A stretch of 64,000 nt of DNA from Limanda limanda (Eukaryota > Chordata > Actinopteri > Pleuronectiformes > Pleuronectidae). The number at the start of each line of letters is the position of its first letter. Position 1 is the stretch's first letter. The notes beneath the pieces were generated by a model. The model was not told the origin of the DNA. It saw nothing but the letters and a program-made list of their open reading frames with translations, and ran no database searches. The DNA lies in the NCBI RefSeq assembly GCF_963576545.1, contig NW_026870603.1, positions 620,001 to 684,000 of the forward strand, in the 5' to 3' direction. Made by a program: the position numbers and the translations under genes. Shown piece by piece: positions 1 through 9,498 of this stretch.

Positions 1-488
1 TTTTTGTGAAGGTCGGAGAGACTTGCAAGTAGGCTCTACCCCCACTAAATGGGGTAGCGCGCATCGATCGGTACTATCCTTGAGCTTCTCCGACTTTCGG
101 AAGGGTTAGGGTTAGGGTTAGGGATGAAAGCACATAGGAGAAAGAGATATTCTTGAATAACTTTTTTTGTGAAGGTCGGAAAGACTTGGAAAGTGGTTGC
201 ATCTGGACTAATTTGGGTCCTGCGGATCGATTGGTACCATCCCCGAGCTTGTACGACCTTCGGAAGAGGTCGACCGACGAAATTCCCCCAAATCTGAGGA
301 GATATTCTTGAATAACTTTTTTTGTGAAGGTCGGAGAGACTTGCAAGTAGGCTCTACCCCCACTAAATGGGGTTGCGCGCATCGATCAGTACCATCCTTG
401 AGCTTCTCCGACTTTCGGAAGGGTTAGGGTTAGGGTTAGGGATGAAAGCACATAGGAGAAAGAGATATTCTTGAATAACTTTTTTTGT

Positions 489-579
489 GAAGGTCGGAGA
501 GACTTGCAAGTAGGCTCTACCCCCACTAAATGGGGTAGCGCGCATCGATCGGTACCATCCTTGAGCTTCTCCGACTTTC
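489..579 (+). repeat. 12-bp inverted repeat bracketing the left half of A
   Basis: GAAGGTCGGAGA at monomer positions 1-12 faces TCTCCGACTTTC at 80-91. Eleven of twelve positions are Watson-Crick. The remaining pair, G4 with T88, would be a G-U wobble in a plus-strand transcript. B keeps the same register (1-8 with 84-91) and has C at 88, so the pair there is G-C. The arms enclose a second hairpin. Whether DNA cruciform or RNA folding occurs is not known. Confidence 0.7.
517..538 (+). repeat. 7-bp hairpin in A (CTACCCC/GGGGTAG)
   Basis: CTACCCC and GGGGTAG form a perfect 7-bp inverted repeat with an 8-base loop (CACTAAAT). Recurrent variants GGCGTAG, GGGGTTG, CGGGTAG and CTACTCC each weaken one arm, and no compensating change is seen in the other arm. 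This argues against strong selection on the structure. Confidence 0.65.
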
Positions 580-583
580 GGAA

Positions 584-604
584 GGGTTAGGGTTAGGGTT
601 AGGG
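584..604 (+). other. Telomeric tract and potential G-quadruplex (typical of A)
   Basis: This tract has four GGG runs with TTA loops, i.e. G3(TTAG3)3, the minimal intramolecular quadruplex known from vertebrate telomeric DNA. It sits at monomer positions 96-116 and recurs in about 276 A copies. Twenty-seven copies have only three GGG runs, one has two, and about eleven lose a run by a GGG-to-GGA change. It also contains overlapping TTAGGGTTA sites of the type bound by telobox/Myb telomere proteins such as the TRF or Tbf1 families. Actual folding or binding is inference. Confidence 0.85.
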
Positions 605-642
605 ATGAAAGCACATAGGAGAAAGAGATATTCTTGAATAAC

Positions 643-649
643 TTTTTTT
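643..649 (+). other. T7 tract at the monomer junction
   Basis: A run of seven T closes both A and B monomers (A positions 155-161). It follows the AT-rich GATATTCTTGAATAAC. Such tracts disfavour nucleosomes and can terminate RNA polymerase III, but no promoter was found. A CT6 version (AACCTTTTTTG) occurs near 4020, 5940, 62111 and 63555. Confidence 0.7.
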
Positions 650-3068
650 GTGAAGGTCGGAGAGACTTGCAAGTAGGCTCTACCCCCACTAAATGGGGTA
701 GCGCGCATCGATCGGTACCATCGTTGAGCTTCTCCGACTTTCGGAAGGGTTAGGGTTAGGGATGAAAGCACATAGGAGAAAGAGATATTCTTGAATAACT
801 TTTTTTGTGAAGGTCGGAGAGACTTGCAAGTAGGCTCTACCCCCACTAAATGGGGTAGCGCGCATCGATCGGTACCATCCTTGAGCTTCTCCGACTTTCG
901 GAAGGGTTAGGGTTAGGGTTAGGGATGAAAGCACATAGGAGAAAGAGATATTCTTGAATAACTTTTTTTGTGAAGGTCGGAGAGACTTGCAAGTAGGCTC
1001 TACCCCCACTAAATGGGATAGCGCGCATCGATCGGTACCATCCTTGAGCTTCTCCGACTTTCGGAAGGGTTAGGGTTAGGGTTAGGGATGAAAGCACATA
1101 GGAGAAAGAGATATTCTTGAATAACTTTTTTTGTGAAGGTCGGAGAGACTTGCAAGTAGGCTCTACCCCCACTAAATGGGGTAGCGCGCATCGATCGGTA
1201 CCATCCTTGAGCTTCTCCGACTTTCGGAAGGGTTAGGGTTAGGGTTAGGGATGAAAGCACATAGGAGAAAGAGATATTCTTGAATAACTTTTTTTGTGAA
1301 GGTCGGAGAGACTTGGAAAGTGGTTGCATCTGGTTTAATTTGGGTCCTGCGGATCGATTGGTACCATCCCCGAGCTTGTACGACCTTCGGAAGAGGTCGA
1401 CCGACGAAATTCCCCCAAATCTGAGGAGATATTCTTGAATAACTTTTTTTGTGAAGGTCGGAGAGACTTGCAAGTAGGCTCTACCCCCACTAAATGGGGT
1501 AGCGCGCATCGATCGGTACCATCCTTGAGCTTCTCCGACTTTCGGAAGGGTTAGGGTTAGGGTTAGGGATGAAAGCACATAGGAGAAAGAGATATTCTTG
1601 AATAACTTTTTTTGTGAAGGTCGGAGAGACTTGCAAGTAGGCTCTACCCCCACTAAATGGGGTAGCGCGCATCGATCGGTACCATCCTTGAGCTTCTCCG
1701 ACTTTCGGAAGGGTTAGGGTTAGGGTTAGGGATGAAAGCACATAGGAGAAAGAGATATTCTTGAATAACTTTTTTTGTGAAGGTCGGAGAGACTTGCAAG
1801 TAGGCTCTACCCCCACTAAATGGGGTAACGCGCATCGATCGGTACCATCCTTGAGCTTCTCCGACTTTCGGAAGGGTTAGGGTTAGGGATGAAAGCACAT
1901 AGGAGAAAGAGATATTCTTGAATAACTTTTTTTGTGAAGGTCGGAGAGACTTGCAAGTAGGCTCTACCCCCACTAAATGGGGTAGCGCGCATCTATCGGT
2001 ACCATCTTTGAGCTTCTCCGACTTTCGGAAGGGTTAGGGTTAGGGTTAGGGATGAAAGCACATAGGAGAAAGAGATATTCTTGAATAACTTTTTTTGTGA
2101 AGGTCGGAGAGACTTGCAAGTAGGCTCTACCCCCACTAAATGGGGTAGCGCGCATCGATCGGTACCATCCTTGAGCTTCTCCGACTTTCGGAAGGGTTAG
2201 GGTTAGGGTTAGGGCTGAAAGCACATAGGAGAAAGAGATATTCTTGAATAACTTTTTTTGTGAAGGTCGGAGAGACTTGCAAGTAGGCTCTACCCCCACT
2301 AAATGGGGTAGCGCGCATCGATCGGTACCATCCTTGAGCTTCTCCGACTTTCGGAAGGGTTAGGGTTAGGGTTAGGGATGAAAGCACATAGGAGAAAGAG
2401 ATATTCTTGAATAACTTTTTTTGTGAAGGTCGGAGAGACTTGCAAGTAGGCTCTACCCCCACTAAATGGGGTAGCGCGCATCGATCGGTACCATCTTTGA
2501 GCTTCTCCGACTTTCGGAAGGGTTAGGGTTAGGGTTAGGGATGAAAGCACATAGGAGAAAGAGATATTCTTGAATAACTTTTTTTGTGAAGGTCGGAGAG
2601 ACTTGGAAAGTGGTTGCATCTGGACTAATTTGGGTCCTGCGGATCGATTGGTACCATCCCCGAGCTTGTACGACCTTCGGAAGAGGTCGACCGACGAAAT
2701 TCCCCCAAATCTGAGGAGATATTCTTGAATAACTTTTTTTGTGAAGGTCGGAGAGACTTGCAAGTAGGCTCTACCCCCACTAAATGGGGTAGCGCGCATC
2801 GATCGGTACCATCTTTGAGCTTCTCCGACTTTCGGAAGGGTTAGGGTTAGGGTTAGGGATGAAAGCACATAGGAGAAAGAGATATTCTTGAATAACTTTT
2901 TTTGTGAAGGTCGGAGAGACTTGCAAGTAGGCTCTACCCCCACTAAATGGGGTAGCGCGCATCGATCGGTACCATCCTTGAGCTTCTCCGACTTTCGGAA
3001 GGGTTAGGGTTAGGGTTAGGGATGAAAGCACATAGGAGAAAGAGATATTCTTGAATAACTTTTTTTGT

Positions 3069-3223
3069 GAAGGTCGGAGAGACTTGGAAAGTGGTTGCAT
3101 CTGGACTAATTTGGGTCCTGCGGATCGATTGGTACCATCCCCGAGCTTGTACGACCTTCGGAAGAGGTCGACCGACGAAATTCCCCCAAATCTGAGGAGA
3201 TATTCTTGAATAACTTTTTTTGT
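3069..3223 (+). repeat. Representative B monomer (155 bp, no TTAGGG)
   Basis: B shares its first 18 bases, its GGTACC at 63-68, the CTTCGGAAG area and the terminal GAGATATTCTTGAATAAC plus T7 tail with A. It differs in two blocks: 19-57 (GGAAAGTGGTTGCATCTGG and following) and about 97-127, where GGTCGACC and a C5 run replace the telomeric hexamers. A SalI-type GTCGAC at 99-104 is diagnostic for B. All 82 copies fit 155 bp, so no length variation was seen. Point variants mark sub-lineages: GATTCGTACC (3876, 5796), GATTAGTACC (14349, 22065), GATCGAATGG (28497, 33965, 39596) and GACCAACG (14818, 43136, 50215, 56975). B never occurs twice in succession. Confidence 0.95.
3109..3191 (+). repeat. Nested inverted repeats in B
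   Basis: Within this B copy, ATTTGGG (monomer 41-47) pairs with CCCAAAT (117-123). Inside that, CGACCT (84-89) pairs with AGGTCG (97-102) across the 7-base loop TCGGAAG. The inner left arm overlaps the alternative pairing of GAAGGTCG (1-8) with CGACCTTC (84-91), so two mutually exclusive folds are possible. The longer outer stem is private to B. Function is unknown. Confidence 0.6.
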
Positions 3224-5149
3224 GAAGGTCGGAGAGACTTGCAAGTAGGCTCTACCCCCACTAAATGGGGTTGCGCGCATCGATCAGTACCATCCTTGAG
3301 CTTCTCCGACTTTCGGAAGGGTTAGGGTTAGGGTTAGGGATGAAAGCACATAGGAGAAAGAGATATTCTTGAATAACTTTTTTTGTGAAGGTCGGAGAGA
3401 CTTGCAAGTAGGCTCTACCCCCACTAAATGGGGTAGCGCGCATCGATCGGTACCATCCTTGAGCTTCTCCGACTTTCGGAAGGGTTAGGGTTAGGGTTAG
3501 GGATGAAAGCACATAGGAGAAAGAGATATTCTTGAATAACTTTTTTTGTGAAGGTCGGAGAGACTTGCAAGTAGGCTCTACCCCCACTAAATGGGGTAGC
3601 GCGCATCGATCGGTACCATCCTTGAGCTTCTCCGACTTTCGGAAGGGTTAGGGTTAGGGTTAGGGATGAAAGCACATAGGAGAAAGAGATATTCTTGAAT
3701 AACTTTTTTTGTGAAGGTCGGAGAGACTTGCAAGTAGGCTCTACCCCCACTAAATGGGGTAGCGCGCATCGATCGGTACCATCCTTGAGCTTCTCCGACT
3801 TTCGGAAGGGTTAGGGTTAGGGTTAGGGATGAAAGCACATAGGAGAAAGAGATATTCTTGAATAACTTTTTTTGTGAAGGTCGGAGAGACTTGGAAAGTG
3901 GTTGCATCTGGACTAATTTGGGTCCTGCGGATCGATTCGTACCATCCCCGAGCTTGTACGACCTTCGGAAGAGGTCGACCGACGAAATTCCCCCAAATCT
4001 GAGGAGATATTCTTGAATAACCTTTTTTGTGAAGGTCGGAGAGACTTGCAAGTAGGCTCTACCCCCACTAAATGGGGTTGCGCGCATCGATCGGTACCAT
4101 CCTTGAGCTTCTCCGACTTTCGGAAGGGTTAGGGTTAGGGTTAGGGATGAAAGCACATAGGAGAAAGAGATATTCTTGAATAACTTTTTTTGTGAAGGTC
4201 GGAGAGACTTGCAAGTAGGCTCTACCCCCACTAAATGGGGTAGCGCGCATCGATCGGTACCATCCTTGAGCTTCTCCGACTTTCGGAAGGGTTAGGGTTA
4301 GGGTTAGGGATGAAAGCACATAGGAGAAAGAGATATTCTTGAATAACTTTTTTTGTGAAGGTCGGAGAGACTTGGAAAGTGGTTGCATCTGGACTAATTT
4401 GGGTCCTGCGGATCGATTGGTACCATCCCCGAGCTTGTACGACCTTCGGAAGAGGTCGACCGACGAAATTCCCCCAAATCTGAGGAGATATTCTTGAATA
4501 ACTTTTTTTGTGAAGGTCGGAGAGACTTGCAAGTAGGCTCTACCCCCACTAAATGGGGTTGCGCGCATCGATCGGTACCATCCTTGAGCTTCTCCGACTT
4601 TCGGAAGGGTTAGGGTTAGGGATGAAAGCACATAGGAGAAAGAGATATTCTTGAATAACTTTTTTTGTGAAGGTCGGAGAGACTTGCAAGTAGGCTCTAC
4701 CCCCACTAAATGGGGTAGCGCGCATTGATCGGTACCATCCTTGAGCTTCTCCGACTTTCGGAAGGGTTAGGGTTAGGGTTAGGGATGAAAGCACATAGGA
4801 GAAAGAGATATTCTTGAATAACTTTTTTTGTGAAGGTCGGAGAGACTTGCAAGTAGGCTCTACCCCCACTAAATGGGGTAGCGCGCATCGATCGGTACCA
4901 TCCTTGAGCTTCTCCGACTTTCGGAAGGGTTAGGGTTAGGGTTAGGGATGAAAGCACATAGGAGAAAGAGATATTCTTGAATAACTTTTTTTGTGAAGGT
5001 CGGAGAGACTTGGAAAGTGGTTGCATCTGGACTAATTTGGGTCCTGCGGATCGATTGGTACCATCCCCGAGCTTGTACGACCTTCGGAAGAGGTCGACCG
5101 ACGAAATTCCCCCAAATCTGAGGAGATATTCTTGAATAACTTTTTTTGT
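3224..5149 (+). repeat. 1.9-kb higher-order repeat, copy 1
   Basis: The monomer order is four A, B (3876), two A, B (4357), three A, B (4995). It matches the next ~1.76 kb at offsets of 1,926 then 1,920 bp. Shared rare marks are TTGCGCGCATCGATCAG in the first A, GATTCGTACC in the first B, the following AACCTTTTTTG, and a two-hexamer A (4512) followed by a CATTGATCGG A. Confidence 0.9.
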
Positions 5150-6906
5150 GAAGGTCGGAGAGACTTGCAAGTAGGCTCTACCCCCACTAAATGGGGTTGC
5201 GCGCATCGATCAGTACCATCCTTGAGCTTCTCCGACTTTCGGAAGGGTTAGGGTTAGGGTTAGGGATGAAAGCACATAGGAGAAAGAGATATTCTTGAAT
5301 AACTTTTTTTGTGAAGGTCGGAGAGACTTGCAAGTAGGCTCTACCCCCACTAAATGGGGTAGCGCGCATCGATCGGTACCATCCTTGAGCTTCTCCGACT
5401 TTCGGAAGGGTTAGGGTTAGGGTTAGGGATGAAAGCACATAGGAGAAAGAGATATTCTTGAATAACTTTTTTTGTGAAGGTCGGAGAGACTTGCAAGTAG
5501 GCTCTACCCCCACTAAATGGGGTAGCGCGCATCGATCGGTACCATCCTTGAGCTTCTCCGACTTTCGGAAGGGTTAGGGTTAGGGATGAAAGCACATAGG
5601 AGAAAGAGATATTCTTGAATAACTTTTTTTGTGAAGGTCGGAGAGACTTGCAAGTAGGCTCTACCCCCACTAAATGGGGTAGCGCGCATCGATCGGTACC
5701 ATCCTTGAGCTTCTCCGACTTTCGGAAGGGTTAGGGTTAGGGTTAGGGATGAAAGCACATAGGAGAAAGAGATATTCTTGAATAACTTTTTTTGTGAAGG
5801 TCGGAGAGACTTGGAAAGTGGTTGCATCTGGACTAATTTGGGTCCTGCGGATCGATTCGTACCATCCCCGAGCTTGTACGACCTTCGGAAGAGGTCGACC
5901 GACGAAATTCCCCCAAATCTGAGGAGATATTCTTGAATAACCTTTTTTGTGAAGGTCGGAGAGACTTGCAAGTAGGCTCTACCCCCACTAAATGGGGTTG
6001 CGCGCATCGATCGGTACCATCCTTGAGCTTCTCCGACTTTCGGAAGGGTTAGGGTTAGGGTTAGGGATGAAAGCACATAGGAGAAAGAGATATTCTTGAA
6101 TAACTTTTTTTGTGAAGGTCGGAGAGACTTGCAAGTAGGCTCTACCCCCACTAAATGGGGTAGCGCGCATCGATCGGTACCATCCTTGAGCTTCTCCGAC
6201 TTTCGGAAGGGTTAGGGTTAGGGTTAGGGATGAAAGCACATAGGAGAAAGAGATATTCTTGAATAACTTTTTTTGTGAAGGTCGGAGAGACTTGGAAAGT
6301 GGTTGCATCTGGACTAATTTGGGTCCTGCGGATCGATTGGTACCATCCCCGAGCTTGTACGACCTTCGGAAGAGGTCGACCGACGAAATTCCCCCAAATC
6401 TGAGGAGATATTCTTGAATAACTTTTTTTGTGAAGGTCGGAGAGACTTGCAAGTAGGCTCTACCCCCACTAAATGGGGTTGCGCGCATCGATCGGTACCA
6501 TCCTTGAGCTTCTCCGACTTTCGGAAGGGTTAGGGTTAGGGATGAAAGCACATAGGAGAAAGAGATATTCTTGAATAACTTTTTTTGTGAAGGTCGGAGA
6601 GACTTGCAAGTAGGCTCTACCCCCACTAAATGGGGTAGCGCGCATTGATCGGTACCATCCTTGAGCTTCTCCGACTTTCGGAAGGGTTAGGGTTAGGGTT
6701 AGGGATGAAAGCACATAGGAGAAAGAGATATTCTTGAATAACTTTTTTTGTGAAGGTCGGAGAGACTTGGAAAGTGGTTGCATCTGGACTAATTTGGGTC
6801 CTGCGGATCGATTGGTACCATCCCCGAGCTTGTACGACCTTCGGAAGAGGTCAACCGACGAAATTCCCCCAAATCTGAGGAGATATTCTTGAATAACTTT
6901 TTTTGT
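5150..6906 (+). repeat. 1.9-kb higher-order repeat, copy 2 (one A shorter)
   Basis: The order is four A (the third, 5476, with two hexamers), B (5796), two A, B (6277), two A (the first, 6432, with two hexamers), B (6752). It is copy 1 minus one A before the last B and minus one extra hexamer. Its last B has GGTCAACC in place of GGTCGACC, a CpG transition seen nowhere else. Confidence 0.9.
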
Positions 6907-8202
6907 GAAGGTCGGAGAGACTTGCAAGTAGGCTTTACCCCCACTAAATGGGGTTGCGCGCATCGATCGGTACCATCCTTGAGCTTCTCCGACTTTCGGA
7001 AGGGTTAGGGTTAGGGTTAGGGATGAAAGCACATAGGAGAAAGAGATATTCTTGAATAACTTTTTTTGTGAAGGTCGGAGAGACTTGCAAGTAGGCTCTA
7101 CCCCCACTAAATGGGGTAGCGCGCATTGATCGGTACCATCCGTGAGCTTCTCCGACTTTCGGAAGGGTTAGGGTTAGGGTTAGGGATGAAAGCACATAGG
7201 AGAAAGAGATATTCTTGAATAACTTTTTTTGTGAAGGTCGGAGAGACTTGCAAGTAGGCTCTACCCCCACTAAATGGGGTTGCGCGCATCGATCGGTACC
7301 ATCCTTGAGCTTCTCCGACTTTCGGAAGGGTTAGGGTTAGGGTTAGGGATGAAAGCACATAGGAGAAAGAGATATTCTTGAATAACTTTTTTTGTGAAGG
7401 TCGGAGAGACTTGCAAGTAGGCTCTACCCCCACTAAATGGGGTAGCGCGCATTGATCGGTACCATCCTTGAGCTTCTCCGACTTTCGGAAGGGTTAGGGT
7501 TAGGGTTAGGGATGAAAGCACATAGGAGAAAGAGATATTCTTGAATAACTTTTTTTGTGAAGGTCGGAGAGACTTGCAAGTAGGCTCTACCCCCACTAAA
7601 TGGAGTAGCGCGCATCGATCAGTACCATCCTTGAGCTTCTCCGACTTTCGGAAGGGTTAGGGTTAGGGTTAGGGATGAAAGCACATAGGAGAAAGAGATA
7701 TTCTTGAATAACTTTTTTTGTGAAGGTCGGAGAGACTTGCAAGTAGGCTCTACCCCCACTAAATGGGGTTGCGCGCATCGATCGGTACCATCCTTGAGCT
7801 TCTCCGACTTTCGGAAGGGTTAGGGTTAGGGTTAGGGATGAAAGCACATAGGAGAAAGAGATATTCTTGAATAACTTTTTTTGTGAAGGTCGGAGAGACT
7901 TGCAAGTAGGCTCTACCCCCACTAAATGGGGTAGCGCGCATTGATCGGTACCATCCTTGAGCTTCTCCGACTTTCGGAAGGGTTAGGGTTAGGGTTAGGG
8001 ATGAAAGCACATAGGAGAAAGAGATATTCTTGAATAACTTTTTTTGTGAAGGTCGGAGAGACTTGGAAAGTGGTTGCATCTGGACTAATTTGGGTCCTGC
8101 GGATCGATTGGTACCATCCCCGAGCTTGTACGACCTTCGGAAGAGGTCGACCGACGAAATTCCCCCAAATCTGAGGAGATATTCTTGAATAACTTTTTTT
8201 GT
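6907..8202 (+). repeat. 1,296-bp 7A+B unit, copy 1
   Basis: Seven full-length A are followed by B at 8048. A copies alternate between TTGCGCGCATCGATCGG and TAGCGCGCATTGATCGG types, giving a 326-bp dimer periodicity. The fifth A carries GGAGTAGCGCGCATCGATCAG. The order is repeated exactly 1,296 bp downstream. Confidence 0.9.
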
Positions 8203-9498
8203 GAAGGTCGGAGAGACTTGCAAGTAGGCTCTACCCCCACTAAATGGGGTTGCGCACATCGATCGGTACCATCCTTGAGCTTCTCCGACTTTCGGAAGGG
8301 TTAGGGTTAGGGTTAGGGATGAAAGCACATAGGAGAAAGAGATATTCTTGAATAACTTTTTTTGTGAAGGTCGGAGAGACTTGCAAGTAGGCTCTACCCC
8401 CACTAAATGGGGTAGCGCGCATTGATCGGTACCATCCTTGAGCTTCTCCGACTTTCGGAAGGGTTAGGGTTAGGGTTAGGGATGAAAGCACATAGGAGAA
8501 AGAGATATTCTTGAATAACTTTTTTTGTGAAGGTCGGAGAGACTTGCAAGTAGGCTCTACCCCCACTAAATGGGGTTGCGCGCATCGATCAGTACCATCC
8601 TTGAGCTTCTCCGACTTTCGGAAGGGTTAGGGTTAGGGTTAGGGATGAAAGCACATAGGAGAAAGAGATATTCTTGAATAACTTTTTTTGTGAAGGTCGG
8701 AGAGACTTGCAAGTAGGCTCTACCCCCACTAAATGGGGTAGCGCGCATTGATCGGTACCATCCTTGAGCTTCTCCGACTTTCGGAAGGGTTAGGGTTAGG
8801 GTTAGGGATGAAAGCACATAGGAGAAAGAGATATTCTTGAATAACTTTTTTTGTGAAGGTCGGAGAGACTTGCAAGTAGGCTCTACCCCCACTAAATGGA
8901 GTAACGCGCATCGATCAGTACCATCCTTGAGCTTCTCCGACTTTCGGAAGGGTTAGGGTTAGGGTTAGGGATGAAAGCACATAGGAGAAAGAGATATTCT
9001 TGAATAACTTTTTTTGTGAAGGTCGGAGAGACTTGCAAGTAGGCTCTACCCCCACTAAATGGGGTAGCGCGCATCGATCGGTACCATCCTTGAGCTTCTC
9101 CGACTTTCGGAAGGGTTAGGGTTAGGGTTAGGGATGAAAGCACATAGGAGAAAGAGATATTCTTGAATAACTTTTTTTGTGAAGGTCGGAGAGACTTGCA
9201 AGTAGGCTCTACCCCCACTAAATGGGGTAGCGCGCATCGATCGGTACCATCCTTGAGCTTCTCCGACTTTCGGAAGGGTTAGGGTTAGGGTTAGGGATGA
9301 AAGCACATAGGAGAAAGAGATATTCTTGAATAACTTTTTTTGTGAAGGTCGGAGAGACTTGGAAAGTGGTTGCATCTGGACTAATTTGGGTCCTGCGGAT
9401 CGATTGGTACCATCCCCGAGCTTGTACGACCTTCGGAAGAGGTCGACCGACGAAATTCCCCCAAATCTGAGGAGATATTCTTGAATAACTTTTTTTGT
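8203..9498 (+). repeat. 1,296-bp 7A+B unit, copy 2
   Basis: Seven A are followed by B at 9344, aligning monomer for monomer with the preceding unit. Copy-specific changes include GCGCACATCG in the first A and GGAGTAACGCG in the fifth. The last two A are of the common type, so the dimer alternation fades here. Confidence 0.88.

Larger units (their letters stand above)
489..651 (+). repeat. Representative A monomer (163 bp, three TTAGGG)
   Basis: This copy matches the commonest A sequence. Counting from the first base of GAAGGTCGGAGAG, the layout is: 1-12 left arm of an inverted repeat; 29-50 C-rich/G-rich hairpin; 51-68 a CpG-rich stretch ending in GGTACC; 80-91 right arm of the inverted repeat; 96-116 four GGG runs separated by TTA; 117-140 purine-rich ATGAAAGCACATAGG segment; 138-153 AT-rich GATATTCTTGAATAAC; 155-161 a T7 run. 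Positions 1-18, 63-70, most of 75-96 and the last ~30 bases are shared with B, so the classes have a common ancestor. The TTAGGG tract and the ATGAAAGCACATAG segment are private to A. The monomer length is close to a short nucleosome repeat length. No coding function is apparent. Confidence 0.95.
1..3223 (+). repeat. Left-edge section: A runs with four B monomers
   Basis: Seven bases of a partial monomer precede the first complete A at 8. B monomers start at 171, 1298, 2588 and 3069, separated by A runs of six, seven and two. Two-hexamer A copies start at 652 and 1779. The A at 8 carries GGTACTATCC, a variant otherwise found only near 29043, 34512, 40141, 47221 and 53981. The B at 171 has a private GTCGGAAAGACTTGG. 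The A after B at 326 carries TTGCGCGCATCGATCAG, as do the copies starting at 3224 and 5150, which suggests a shared ancestral block start. Confidence 0.9.

Noticed and set aside
517..538. Conserved functional RNA hairpin CTACCCC/GGGGTAG
   Set aside because: It is perfect in the consensus, but frequent variants (GGCGTAG, GGGGTTG, CGGGTAG, CTACTCC) are not compensated in the opposite arm, so there is no sign of structural selection.
629..638. Heat-shock element (ATTCTTGAAT)
   Set aside because: There are only two inverted NGAAN units. A functional element generally needs three, and no promoter context exists.
489..651. CENP-B box / alpha-satellite-like centromere repeat
   Set aside because: Monomer size is similar to centromeric satellites, but no CENP-B box pattern is found and the sequence does not resemble alpha satellite. 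Centromere function cannot be excluded, only not supported.
3069..3223. RNA polymerase III gene (A/B boxes with T7 terminator)
   Set aside because: The T7 run would serve as a terminator, but GGATCGATTGG and TGGTTGCATCTGG only loosely resemble B and A boxes and miss key positions.
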